From: Syntrophomonas sp.
GTDB lineage: Bacteria; Bacillota; Syntrophomonadia; Syntrophomonadales; Syntrophomonadaceae
NCBI RefSeq assembly: GCF_028707975.1
Contig: NZ_JAQVZX010000006.1
Span: forward strand, 1 to 59,812
Length of the DNA: 59,812 nucleotides
Direction of reading: 5' to 3'
Position 1 is the first letter of the stretch, and each line of letters begins with the position of its first letter. Under the pieces are notes generated by a model. It was not told the DNA's origin and made no database searches. It saw only the letters and a list, made by a program, of their open reading frames with translations. Of this stretch, positions 44,126 to 52,221 are shown piece by piece. The translations under genes were made by a program, and so were the position numbers.

Positions 44126-44823
44126 TGATTGAGTTTAAAAAGGTGTCGAAAAGGTTTGGCAGTACACAGGCCCTGGATAAGTTGGACGCAAATTTCCCCA
44201 CCGGTAAAATAATTGGTCTTTTTGGTCCCAATGGAGCAGGTAAATCAACCAGTATTAAAATGATAGCAGGACTCAATCGTCCGGATCAGGGGCAAGTACT
44301 GATAGACGGTGAACTGCCGCGCATGAGCAAAGCCCAAATAGCCTATTTGCCGGAAATAGATCATTTATATCCCTGGATGACTGTTGGCCAAGCGGCCGAA
44401 TTTACCCGAACTTTTTATGGGGATTGGGACAACGATAAATACCATGAGCTTTTAAAATACTTAAACCTGAGTGCGGAAATGAAAACAGGTAAAATATCCA
44501 AAGGTCAGAGGGCCAAAACCAAGCTATTGCTTACTGTTGCCCGGCGTGCTCCTTATCTATTAATGGATGAACCATTATCAGGTATAGATATTCTGACCCG
44601 GGAAGAGATAATAAACGCCCTGGTAAGAGATTATCGGGAAGGGGAACAGACCATAATAATATCCACTCATGAGATTGCCGAAGTAGAGAGCCTGGTTGAC
44701 GAAGTGTTTTTTATCGATCAAGGAAAGATTATGCTATCCGGATCGGCGGAAGAATTCCGAGTGGAAAGGGGCCAATCTCTGGTAGAAATAATGAAGGAGG
44801 CGTTTCGCCATGTCGACCAGTAA
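44125..44823 (+). CDS. ABC transporter ATP-binding protein
   Basis: 232 aa. Walker A is GPNGAGKST, the signature-like segment KISKGQRAKTKLLL, Walker B YLLMDEPLSGID and the switch STHEIAEVE. It pairs with the ABC-2 permease that starts 14 bp before its end. Such GntR-ATPase-permease modules export or sense cell-envelope-active compounds; the substrate is unknown. Confidence 0.9.
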   Translation: MIEFKKVSKRFGSTQALDKLDANFPTGKIIGLFGPNGAGKSTSIKMIAGLNRPDQGQVLIDGELPRMSKAQIAYLPEIDHLYPWMTVGQAAEFTRTFYGDWDNDKYHELLKYLNLSAEMKTGKISKGQRAKTKLLLTVARRAPYLLMDEPLSGIDILTREEIINALVRDYREGEQTIIISTHEIAEVESLVDEVFFIDQGKIMLSGSAEEFRVERGQSLVEIMKEAFRHVDQ

Positions 44824-45559
44824 GTTGAAAATGTTTTCCCAATTATATACCAAAGATCTGCGGGAATTAGTACCTGAAATCGTTATAGTAGTAGCTGCGG
44901 CAGTGATTCTTAACGGATTGTTCTATTTTAATATGAACCGGGATACATCATTTCACCCGGCAGTTTTTATAATACCTACTTTTATGGTGCTGGCCGTGGC
45001 TGCTTTTTTGCCGTTTGTTTCTTCTTTCAAACTGGTAAGCCGTGAGTGGAGCAATAATACGGTTTATCTCATCATGTCATTGCCGGTTTCAGGGGTCATG
45101 ATTATGGGGGCCAAGCTGGCTGCTTTAATTACCCAGTATATTGCAGGGACTTTGATAGCTGTCTTGATGGGATTGTTTTTGGCTCGGGAAGCAATTCCGG
45201 ATATTATGAAATTAATATCCAACTACCCGGATATCCTGAACCTGGCCATTTTGTTTTATTTACTGAGTATTGCCGCTTTACTATTTCTGATTAGCATGGG
45301 TTTTTTGAGTCAGATTACAGGAAAATTAAGCTCGCGCTTCTCCAGTCTGATTACTTTTATAGTTTTCCTTCTCACCTTTTATAGCATGAGTAAAATCATC
45401 AATTATTCTATCGTTAAACTGAGAATGATAACGCCTGCTGATTCGTCGGCAATCCTTAACAATTCGTTCCTGACCGGGGATCTATTAATATTGTTGCTGG
45501 CGGCGACAGTAGTATTCACCCTGGCGGTGGTAATTTATGATCGCAAGATAGAGCTATGA
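44810..45559 (+). CDS. ABC-2 type permease
   Basis: 249 aa with six predicted membrane segments (for example IVIVVAAAVILNGLFYF, FMVLAVAAFLPFVSSF, LLILLLAATVVFTLAVVIY). The start overlaps the ATPase gene, so translation is coupled. Last gene of the GntR operon; the REP hairpin at 45563 follows within 4 bp and may end transcription. Confidence 0.85.
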   Translation: MSTSKLKMFSQLYTKDLRELVPEIVIVVAAAVILNGLFYFNMNRDTSFHPAVFIIPTFMVLAVAAFLPFVSSFKLVSREWSNNTVYLIMSLPVSGVMIMGAKLAALITQYIAGTLIAVLMGLFLAREAIPDIMKLISNYPDILNLAILFYLLSIAALLFLISMGFLSQITGKLSSRFSSLITFIVFLLTFYSMSKIINYSIVKLRMITPADSSAILNNSFLTGDLLILLLAATVVFTLAVVIYDRKIEL

Positions 45560-45562
45560 TTC

Positions 45563-45611
45563 GCGGGCATGCCCGCCCAGGTGCGGGCATGGGGACGGTT
45601 CTTTTGCCCGC
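45563..45611 (+). repeat. REP-like hairpin, copy A, with adjoining palindrome
   Basis: A perfect 14-bp palindrome GCGGGCATGCCCGC (45563-45576) is followed by a hairpin with arms GCGGGCA (45583-45589) and TGCCCGC (45605-45611) around TGGGGACGGTTCTTT. The loop word GGGGACGGTTCT is the complement of the AGAACCGTCCCC core in copy C and close to the R1 loops. It sits just after the ABC permease. Confidence 0.8.
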
Positions 45612-46086
45612 AGGTAGACATTATCTTAGATACTATGAAACAGCTTGATGAAGAATATTGCAGCAAGGCAGAATGGTTGGATTGGCAAAATAAATGGCCA
45701 GAATGGGCATTATTTAATATCAACATAAATGATAGCAGAATAAAGAACAATGGGATTATGCTGCCATGCTCCCCTCAATAATTGCTGATATTGCTTCCCA
45801 GGGCTATACTTTCGAAATACCAACACCCATGCCCGTGCATTGGGACGATGCGGGCAAAAGAACCCCCATGCCCGCAAACCTTGTTCACAAAATTACGCAG
45901 TTATGGTAATATGTCGTAAAGTCTAATTGATAAAAAGGGCATAGCTCTTCCTATACACTACCAATTAAAGGTATAATGGCAGTGATGTTATCTCATATTA
46001 GAATAAGATTGTGCCGTTGCCCTACCTGGTGGGCCGTTCCGATGACCCGACCAGACGATGATTAATTAGGGATAGGGGGTACTATA
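45612..46086. other. Intergenic region with a decayed-looking coding remnant
   Basis: Between inverted REP copies A and B a short open frame (about 45617-45781) reads ILDTMKQLDEEYCSKAEWLD and ends abruptly. It has no start with a ribosome site. It may be a gene fragment. Downstream to 46086 there is a possible promoter region for the coiled-coil gene but nothing else supported. Confidence 0.35.
45850..45875 (-). repeat. REP-like hairpin, copy B (inverted)
   Basis: GCGGGCAAAAGAACCCCCAT followed by GCCCGC: the reverse complement of copy A with GT lost from the loop. Copies A and B face each other about 240 bp apart, like a BIME. An imperfect relative (ATGCCCGTGCATTGGGACG) lies just upstream at 45829. 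Confidence 0.75.
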
Positions 46087-46596
46087 ATGAAAAACGAAGA
46101 AAAAATCCTTAGTATTCTTGAGTTTATGCAGTCAGATATTAAAAGCCTTAAGGATGGCCAGGCTAATCTGGAGCAAGGCCAGGCTAATCTGGAGCAAGGC
46201 CAGGCTCTTACCAATTCTCGCCTAGATACTCTGGAGCAAGGCCAGGCTCTTACCAATTCTCGCCTAGATACTCTGGAGCAAGGCCAGGCTGTATTGCAAG
46301 AGGGCCTGGTTGCTACTAATTCGCACCTAGACACCCTGGAAAAAGGTCTGTCTGCTACTAATTCTCGCCTGGATACTCTAGAGGAAAGTGTGGCTAAATT
46401 AAGCCAGTCCCAGGCCCGGATGGAAAATCAGCTTACTGAACATATCCGGGGTTTATGGGACTTCCAGTCGGTACAAACTGATGTTAATAACCGTGTTCTG
46501 GCTGCCCTGGAACGCATTGAGAATAAGATAGAAAAACATGACATACAAATCCAGGCTTTAGATCTAACCAAGTCCAACAAGCGAAAAATTAAATAG
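46087..46596 (+). CDS. Heptad-repeat coiled-coil protein, unknown function
   Basis: 169 aa. After a 25-residue start come LEQGQAN units (7 aa) and LEQGQALTNSRLDT units (14 aa), then degenerate versions and a C-terminal helix (NRVLAALERIENKIEKHDIQ). Leucines at heptad positions predict a long coiled coil. The DNA repeats are nearly exact at 46165-46290. AGGGGG precedes the ATG. Probably a rod or tether; no enzymatic domain is visible. Confidence 0.8.
   Translation: MKNEEKILSILEFMQSDIKSLKDGQANLEQGQANLEQGQALTNSRLDTLEQGQALTNSRLDTLEQGQAVLQEGLVATNSHLDTLEKGLSATNSRLDTLEESVAKLSQSQARMENQLTEHIRGLWDFQSVQTDVNNRVLAALERIENKIEKHDIQIQALDLTKSNKRKIK
46165..46290 (+). repeat. In-frame 21-bp and 42-bp tandem repeats
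   Basis: Two identical 21-bp units (46165-46185, 46186-46206; begins AATCTGGAGCAAGGCC) are followed by two identical 42-bp units (46207-46248, 46249-46290; begins CTTACCAATTCTCGCC). Each unit is a whole number of heptads (7 or 14 codons), so copy changes preserve coiled-coil register. Confidence 0.95.
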
Positions 46597-46641
46597 TAAG
46601 AACTCTCACCCTATAGCCAACGCCCATGCCGGGCGCACAAC

Positions 46642-46670
46642 AAAAGCCACCCTGCAAAGGTGGCTTTTTT
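46642..46670 (+). terminator. Rho-independent terminator
   Basis: AAAAGCCACC (46642-46651) pairs with GGTGGCTTTT (46659-46668) around CTGCAAA, with further Ts. It ends the coiled-coil gene transcript and separates it from the nuclease gene. Confidence 0.85.
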
Positions 46671-46850
46671 CAGTTCCAAACTAAACTATTTCTTGTATCC
46701 CGTCCCGGTAATTGTGGCAGGATTAATGTGAGAATTCACAGGTTTCTGCAACAGGAATTGTCTGGTGGATATACTAATATTTATACCACTCTATTAGAAA
46801 TCAAATATCCTATGATAAAATAAAAACATAAGGAAAGGGCGCTGATAGAT

Positions 46851-47738
46851 GTGCCAGAGATATTGGACCCCAAGGTAGACTTGGCTTTCAAAAAAGTATT
46901 TGGCTCCCAGGAAAACAAAAGTATCTTGCTCAGTTTTCTTAACGCAGTGTTAAGCTGGACCGGAGAACAACAGATTGTAGATCTTAAAATCCTAAACCCT
47001 TACCTGGAACCGGAGAACATTGATGACAGTGTAGGCATACTGGATATCAAACTGCAATTAGAAAACAATGACCTGGTCGATGTAGAAATGCAGATTGGCA
47101 ACCTGGGTAACATGGAGAGACGTAGCACCTACTATGTTTGTCGCATGTTTGGAGACCAGAATATAAGCAGTGGGAGATATCAAGACCTTAACCGGGTAAT
47201 CGCCATAAATGTATTGGATTTTATCAGGATAAAACATATCAAACGCTATCACACAATATTCAGATTACGAGAAACACAAGATAACATAGACCTGACCGAT
47301 GCAATAGAGATTCATTTCATCGAGTTGCCCAAACTAAAGCTAGAAATGGCGAGTTATGCCAACCCGTTGGATAGGTGGGTGGTGTTTTTGAAAGGAGGAT
47401 GGGATGACATGGAACTGCTTGATAAATTAGCCAAACAAGACCCCGCCATCGGGAAAGCTAAACAGGTGTTGGAACAAATGGCTTCCAACCCCAGGGAAAG
47501 AGAACTCTACGAACTCAGACGAAAAGCCATATTAGACAGAAACTCAGCTCTTTATGAAGCAAAGATGGAAGGCATATCGGAAGGCAAACGGGAAGGCATA
47601 TCGGAAGGCAAACGGGAAGGCAAATTAGAAACAGCCCGTGTAGCATTGCTAAAAGGCGCTGATATAGAATTTGTTGCGGAGATTACCAATTTGCCTTTGG
47701 AAAGCATTCAGAAGTTGAAAGCCGAGATAGTGAGCTAA
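46851..47738 (+). CDS. Rpn/PDDEXK-type nuclease (putative transposase family)
   Basis: 295 aa. The N-terminus DPKVDLAFKKVFGSQENKSI, then ILDIKLQLENNDLVDVEMQI with the PD-(D/E)XK-like Asp and ExQ, and RSTYYVCRMFG are the signature of the recombination-promoting Rpn/YhgA-like family. The C-terminus ends in Glu/Lys/Gly repeats (EGISEGKREG twice, two exact 24-bp units at 47571-47618). GTG start with a distant GGAAAGGG. These proteins are often strain-specific and mobile-like. Confidence 0.85.
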   Translation: MPEILDPKVDLAFKKVFGSQENKSILLSFLNAVLSWTGEQQIVDLKILNPYLEPENIDDSVGILDIKLQLENNDLVDVEMQIGNLGNMERRSTYYVCRMFGDQNISSGRYQDLNRVIAINVLDFIRIKHIKRYHTIFRLRETQDNIDLTDAIEIHFIELPKLKLEMASYANPLDRWVVFLKGGWDDMELLDKLAKQDPAIGKAKQVLEQMASNPRERELYELRRKAILDRNSALYEAKMEGISEGKREGISEGKREGKLETARVALLKGADIEFVAEITNLPLESIQKLKAEIVS

Positions 47739-47742
47739 AGGT

Positions 47743-47771
47743 GCGGGCAAAAGAACCGTCCCCATGCCCGC
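47743..47771 (-). repeat. REP-like hairpin, copy C (inverted)
   Basis: Arms GCGGGCA (47743-47749) and TGCCCGC (47765-47771) enclose AAAGAACCGTCCCCA. It starts 4 bp after the nuclease stop and is followed by GTTTTTATA, so it could also work as that gene's terminator. Confidence 0.8.
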
Positions 47772-47874
47772 GTTTTTATAGCGGGAATAAAATATGGCTG
47801 TTTAAAATATATATTTCATATAATGCCTTGCTGGGAGACGAGCAAGCGTTAGCCAAGTAAAGTTGGGGTGAAAT

Positions 47875-48453
47875 ATGATGGTCAGAAGCTTCAAACTGCG
47901 AATGCTCCTGGTAATATTTCTGGTTGCTACCGCCGGTTTGGCCATGCAGTCAGGTGAAAGCAGCCGTAGAATTGCTGAGCCGGTCATTCGTTATATGCTC
48001 AAAGATTACGGGGTGGAGCAGAAAATTGCCAGCTTTATTGACAACCTGAGGGACCCGGGTAGCCTTGATCTAGTTCCAGCCCGCAGCAGTTCTACCCTGG
48101 CTTTGCCCTGCGAGTATATTGCGGTTAAGAAGAACTATGGTTGGTATTGGAATAGCAAGACGCATAAACAGGAGTTTTCACCGGGCATCTACCTGGAAGT
48201 AAGCCGCAATACCGTAGTGAAACCCATATTGGATGGGCGGGTAATAGAAATATCAAGCAATGAGGAAGGTCGCCAGGTATTGCTGGAACATAATGAGAGC
48301 TTTTATTCCTTATATGGTGGATTAGATGAAGTTTTCGTGGAAAAAGGAAAGGAACTTGCTAAAGACAGTCTTATCGGTAAAACCGGCAACACCCTCTATT
48401 TTGAAATCAGAAATCAGGATGGACCGCAGGATCCCACGCCGCTTTTTGAATAG
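47875..48453 (+). CDS. spoIVFA: SpoIVFA-like M23/LytM-domain protein
   Basis: 192 aa. One N-terminal membrane segment (LRMLLVIFLVATAGLAM), a linker, and a C-terminal LytM-like domain (VVKPILDGRVIEISSNEEGR; LLEHNESFYSLYGGLDEV) that lacks the metal-binding HxH triad. In Bacillus, SpoIVFA holds the protease SpoIVFB inactive until the forespore signal. It is directly followed by spoIVFB. A CATATAAT at 47817-47824 could be a sigma-E-like -10 element, though no good -35 is seen. Confidence 0.82.
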   Translation: MMVRSFKLRMLLVIFLVATAGLAMQSGESSRRIAEPVIRYMLKDYGVEQKIASFIDNLRDPGSLDLVPARSSSTLALPCEYIAVKKNYGWYWNSKTHKQEFSPGIYLEVSRNTVVKPILDGRVIEISSNEEGRQVLLEHNESFYSLYGGLDEVFVEKGKELAKDSLIGKTGNTLYFEIRNQDGPQDPTPLFE

Positions 48454-48455
48454 AA

Positions 48456-49316
48456 GTGAAGTTTGCTCGCCTTTTTGGTATTCCTATCCGGGTCAATCCC
48501 CTGTTTTTGTTGCTGGCTATTCTTTACAGCTGCTTGGGCCTGGGGCGGGAAATAATCATTATTTTGGCTGCAGTGTTTTTGCATGAAATGGCTCATACCC
48601 TGGTTGCTTTGATGCTGGAAATAAAGGTGACTGTGATTGAAATCCTACCCTTTGGGGGTCAGGCTCAGATTGAGGATTTTACTGGTCTGGATCCGGGCAA
48701 AGAAATCTACCTGGCCCTGGCTGGACCGGCGGTGAGTCTGCTGCTGGCGGGCTTATTCTATTTTTTACAGCCTTATCTTGATCTAGATCTGCTCTTTTTC
48801 GTAAATATCAATCTGCTACTGGGCTTATTTAATCTCTTGCCGGCTCTCCCCCTGGATGGAGGGAGGGTTTTTCGCGCTCTAATATCACCTCTGCTGGGTT
48901 TTAAAAGGTCGACCAAAATCGCGGCCTTTTTGGGCCAGTTCATAGCCCTCCTCCTGCTTGCCTATGGTCTTTATCTAAGCTATACTCGCTTTACCGGGGC
49001 CAATTATATAGTGATTGGGATTTTTCTTTTCTGGGCTGCCCGGCGGGAAGGCAAGTTGTTGCTTTATAGTTTTATGCGCTATTTGATACACAAGAAAGCG
49101 GAACTGGCCCGGAAAGGTTTTTTATCCTGCAATCAGTTGGTGGCTTACCCTTATACCCCGGTCAAAGACATATTAAATGCTACCGGTCCCAGTTATTATT
49201 TGGTGGTGGTAGTGCTGGATGAAGAGCACCATCCTTGCGGAATGATAAGCGAAGTAGAGTTAATTGAATGCTTCCTGGAGAAAGGCCCGCGGGTCTCTTT
49301 GGAGGATTGCTGGTAG
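48456..49316 (+). CDS. spoIVFB: SpoIVFB-like M50 intramembrane metalloprotease
   Basis: 286 aa. Zinc-binding HEMAH (His43, Glu44, His47) in a membrane segment, and the third ligand Asp134 in LPLDGGR. About six membrane segments precede a C-terminal CBS-like region (VKDILNATGPSYYLVVVVLD). In Bacillus it cleaves pro-sigma-K in the mother cell. The GTG start lies 2 bp after the spoIVFA stop, indicating coupling. Confidence 0.92.
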   Translation: MKFARLFGIPIRVNPLFLLLAILYSCLGLGREIIIILAAVFLHEMAHTLVALMLEIKVTVIEILPFGGQAQIEDFTGLDPGKEIYLALAGPAVSLLLAGLFYFLQPYLDLDLLFFVNINLLLGLFNLLPALPLDGGRVFRALISPLLGFKRSTKIAAFLGQFIALLLLAYGLYLSYTRFTGANYIVIGIFLFWAARREGKLLLYSFMRYLIHKKAELARKGFLSCNQLVAYPYTPVKDILNATGPSYYLVVVVLDEEHHPCGMISEVELIECFLEKGPRVSLEDCW

Positions 49317-49514
49317 CTCAACCTTGTCCCCGGTAGCCTTTTAGAATTTTAGTCTTCTGGAATTGTCGTTCTACTCTCTTTATCAAAGGGTTTTTCCAGG
49401 CCTTTGGGCGTGTAAAGTCTTAGTTTTATGGTAATATATATAAGAAAAGTGAGGGGTAAGGGGTTAAGTTTCCTACGACATCTTACTATTCAAGCGCCTG
49501 CTAACTCACATTTC

Positions 49515-49552
49515 ATCAATAGTTGTGGCCCCCGGCCATGGGGGGGTAATAC
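49515..49552 (-). repeat. Short R1-repeat end fragment
   Basis: AGTTGTGGCCCCCGGCCATG plus GGGGGGTAATACG resembles the distal end of R1 copy 3 (GGTTGTGTCCTCCGGACATG plus GGGGGTTAGTAAG at 30958). The hairpin end is missing. Confidence 0.45.
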
Positions 49553-49590
49553 GAAAAGTTACATTATACATTAATGGAGGAATAGTATTT

Positions 49591-51450
49591 TTGAAAGACC
49601 GGCTTTTTCGCGATATTCTACCCCGAGTAGCGAAACCGGCGCGTTACACGGGCAGTGAACTCAACATGATAAAGAAAGACTGGGAACAGGCGGGAGTAAA
49701 GATGGCTTTTGCCTTTCCCGATGTCTATGAAGTGGGGATGTCCCATGTGGGGGGGAAGATACTCTATGGGCTGGTCAATGAAAAAAGCCGGCACCTTTTG
49801 GAGAGGGTTTTCGCTCCCTGGCCGGATATGGAAGCGATAATGCGGGCGGAACAGATAGCGCTTTTCTCCCTGGAGTCTTTTCATCCCGTATTGGACTTTG
49901 AGGTGCTGGGTTTTTCCTTGCAATATGAATTGTCCATTACCAATGTTTTAAATATGCTGGATTTGGCCGGAATACCCTTGTGGTCAAGAGAAAGGAATGA
50001 GGCTCATCCTCTGCTTATTGCGGGTGGACCAGTGGTTTTCAACCCGGAACCCTTTGCCGATTTTTTCGATATATTTATTATCGGTGATGGGGAAGAGGTT
50101 CTGCTGGAGTTCCTGGATGAAATGGAGGCCAGCCGGGGATTGGGGAAAGCGGAAAAACTGAAAAGGCTGGCAGCTATTGAAGGTGTCTATGCTCCGGCCC
50201 TATATAGCGTAGAATACAAAGAGGACGGGACGTTAAAGTCCTTTGAACCAAAGTTCCCGGGAGTGCCGGCCCGGGTTCGTAAAAGGGTGGTTAAAGACCT
50301 GGATCAGGCTTATTATCCTGATAAGCCTTTGGTTCCCTATATGGAGATAACCCATGACCGGGCCGTTTTAGAGGTAATGAGGGGCTGTCAGCGGGGATGC
50401 CGCTTCTGTCACGCGGGAATAGTTTACCGGCCGGTGCGGGAAAGGAGCCTGGAAATGCTGGAGAATCAGGCCCGGCGTCAACTGCAAAATACCGGCTATG
50501 AGGAGATATCCCTGGCTTCTTTGAGCAGCCTGGATTATTCGGGAATAGACCCCTTGCTAAAGAGTTTGGTGGGAAACTATGGGGAAAAGGGTATTGGGGT
50601 ATCTTTACCATCTTTGCGGGTTGATGCCTTTTCCATTGACCTGGCCAATGAAGTGCAGAAGGTCAGGAAAACTACTTTAACCCTGGCCCCGGAAGCGGGA
50701 ACCCAACGCTTAAGGGATGTAATTAATAAAAATGTCAGTGAGGAGCAGTTGCTGGAGGCCGTAGAAGCCGCCTTTAAATCCGGCTGGCTTTCGCTTAAAC
50801 TGTATTTTATGATAGGCTTGCCGGGGGAAACAGAAGAGGATCTGGAGGGAATTACAGAAATACTGCAAAAGGTCAAATACATTGGGGACAAGTATTCCCG
50901 CCGCCCGGTGGAGCTCCGGGCCAGCCTGGCTTCTTTTGTGCCCAAGGCCCATACTCCGTTCCAATGGCGGGTTCAGAACAGTATTGCGGAGCTGGAAGGC
51001 AAGCGCCAGTTTTTATCGCGCAGAAGAAAAAAGCGAATCAAGCTGAGTTTTCATGACAGCCGCACCAGCTATCTGGAAGGAACTATTGCTCGGGGAGACA
51101 GGAGACTGTCCCCGGTGATTTATCTGGCTTGGCGAAAGGGTTGCAAGTTTGATGCCTGGTCGGAGTATTTCAACTTTGACTGGTGGTGGGAGGCCTTCCA
51201 GGAAAGTGCCGTGGATCCGGAGTTCTATACCGGACGGCAGCGTCCCTACGAAGAAGAATTCCCCTGGGATTTTATTGATATTGGAGTCAGCAAAGACTTT
51301 TTGCGGGAAGAAGACCAGAAGGCTGAGGAGGGCTTGACCACAGCCGATTGCCGGCAGGAAGGCTGCAGTGACTGTGGCATTTGTCTTTCGATGGAAATAA
51401 GTTTGGATATTAAGGGTGGAAGCGCTCATGCGATTGAGAAGCAGATATAG
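49591..51450 (+). CDS. B12-binding-type radical SAM protein (TIGR03960-like)
   Basis: 619 aa. An N-terminal cobalamin-binding-like Rossmann region (FAFPDVYEVGMSHVGGKILY; PLLIAGGPVVFNPEPFADFF) precedes the radical SAM domain with Cys266, Cys270 and Cys273 in RGCQRGCRFCH. A C-terminal cluster CRQEGCSDCGIC could hold a second iron-sulfur centre. TTG 49591 follows TGGAGGAATAG. The in-frame ATG 49525 lies in repeat DNA. Substrate unknown. It overlaps its linked partner by 23 bp and sits before rng-rplU. Confidence 0.88.
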   Translation: MKDRLFRDILPRVAKPARYTGSELNMIKKDWEQAGVKMAFAFPDVYEVGMSHVGGKILYGLVNEKSRHLLERVFAPWPDMEAIMRAEQIALFSLESFHPVLDFEVLGFSLQYELSITNVLNMLDLAGIPLWSRERNEAHPLLIAGGPVVFNPEPFADFFDIFIIGDGEEVLLEFLDEMEASRGLGKAEKLKRLAAIEGVYAPALYSVEYKEDGTLKSFEPKFPGVPARVRKRVVKDLDQAYYPDKPLVPYMEITHDRAVLEVMRGCQRGCRFCHAGIVYRPVRERSLEMLENQARRQLQNTGYEEISLASLSSLDYSGIDPLLKSLVGNYGEKGIGVSLPSLRVDAFSIDLANEVQKVRKTTLTLAPEAGTQRLRDVINKNVSEEQLLEAVEAAFKSGWLSLKLYFMIGLPGETEEDLEGITEILQKVKYIGDKYSRRPVELRASLASFVPKAHTPFQWRVQNSIAELEGKRQFLSRRRKKRIKLSFHDSRTSYLEGTIARGDRRLSPVIYLAWRKGCKFDAWSEYFNFDWWWEAFQESAVDPEFYTGRQRPYEEEFPWDFIDIGVSKDFLREEDQKAEEGLTTADCRQEGCSDCGICLSMEISLDIKGGSAHAIEKQI

Positions 51451-52105
51451 TGTAGGGCCGGAATTAAAGTTTCTGGGCAATCTGGATATGATGCACCTGA
51501 TGGAAAGAAGCCTGCGGCGAGCCGCTATTCCTTACGCCCTCAGCGAGGGCTTTAATCCCCACATCAAGTTGTCTATGGGTACGGTACTGCCAGTAGGCTT
51601 GTGGGGGGAGAACGAATATTTTGACCTGGAACTAGCTCAGACGATGGATTTGCTAGATTTCAGGCAAAAACTCTCCGCGGTTTTGCCCTCCTATCTGCAA
51701 TTAAAGGAATGCCAGGAGATAGCAGATACCGCTCCCTCTCTGATGAAAATCATAAATGCCGCTTCTTATGTATATTTGCTCGAACCTCCTTTCCCCTCTT
51801 TGGACAAATGGAAAGAGGAACTACTGGCCCGGTCATCTTTAACGGTCAGAAGCCGGGGCAAAAAAAAAGGCCTTGACAAAGAACTGCGTACTGGTATTTA
51901 TAGAATAGAGGTTGATGAAAGTTTGAATATTGGGCGGGTAGAAATATGGGTGGCAGTTGGCGAACCGGTAAATGTGCGTTATGACGAACTCGGTGAGTTG
52001 TTGCTGCAGACTGGCTTTACGCAAAACAGTATAGCCGAGGTTTTCCGCAGTGGGAATTATATTCGGGAGGGTTCTGGGTACCTTTCACCGCTGGAAGTGC
52101 TATGA
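51428..52105 (+). CDS. Radical SAM-linked protein (TIGR03936/DUF2344-like)
   Basis: 225 aa. The core LRSRYSVGPELKFLGNLDMM, SLRRAAIPYALSEGFNPHIK and SMGTVLPVGLWGENEYFDLE is the DUF2344 signature. In other genomes this domain is fused to the C-terminus of the radical SAM protein. Here it is a separate gene in another frame, with ATG 51428 inside the end of the upstream gene. The pair probably forms one complex. The function is uncharacterised as far as I know. Confidence 0.88.
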   Translation: MRLRSRYSVGPELKFLGNLDMMHLMERSLRRAAIPYALSEGFNPHIKLSMGTVLPVGLWGENEYFDLELAQTMDLLDFRQKLSAVLPSYLQLKECQEIADTAPSLMKIINAASYVYLLEPPFPSLDKWKEELLARSSLTVRSRGKKKGLDKELRTGIYRIEVDESLNIGRVEIWVAVGEPVNVRYDELGELLLQTGFTQNSIAEVFRSGNYIREGSGYLSPLEVL

Positions 52106-52221
52106 AAGTGAGGGGTAAGGAGATGAGTGCTTGTACCTGGGACTCATTCTGCTTATTCACATGCTTATGCTTGCCCATCAACGCTGAGTGCCGGGGAATA
52201 AACAAAAAAAGGTGAGCTGAA

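Noticed and set aside
45617-45781. Small protein gene between the REP copies
   Set aside because: No supported start or ribosome site and an abrupt end; treated as a possible gene remnant only.
46165-46290. Tandem repeats as a CRISPR array
   Set aside because: Units are contiguous without unique spacers, are multiples of 21 bp and encode a continuous heptad coiled coil.
47817-47824. Sigma-E promoter for spoIVFA
   Set aside because: CATATAAT fits a -10 element, but no acceptable -35 lies 13-15 bp upstream in this AT-rich stretch, so it is mentioned only in the gene entry.
32404-47870. Integrated prophage or single genomic island
   Set aside because: No integrase, structural phage genes, tRNA target or flanking att repeats; the content is a mosaic of unrelated small modules.
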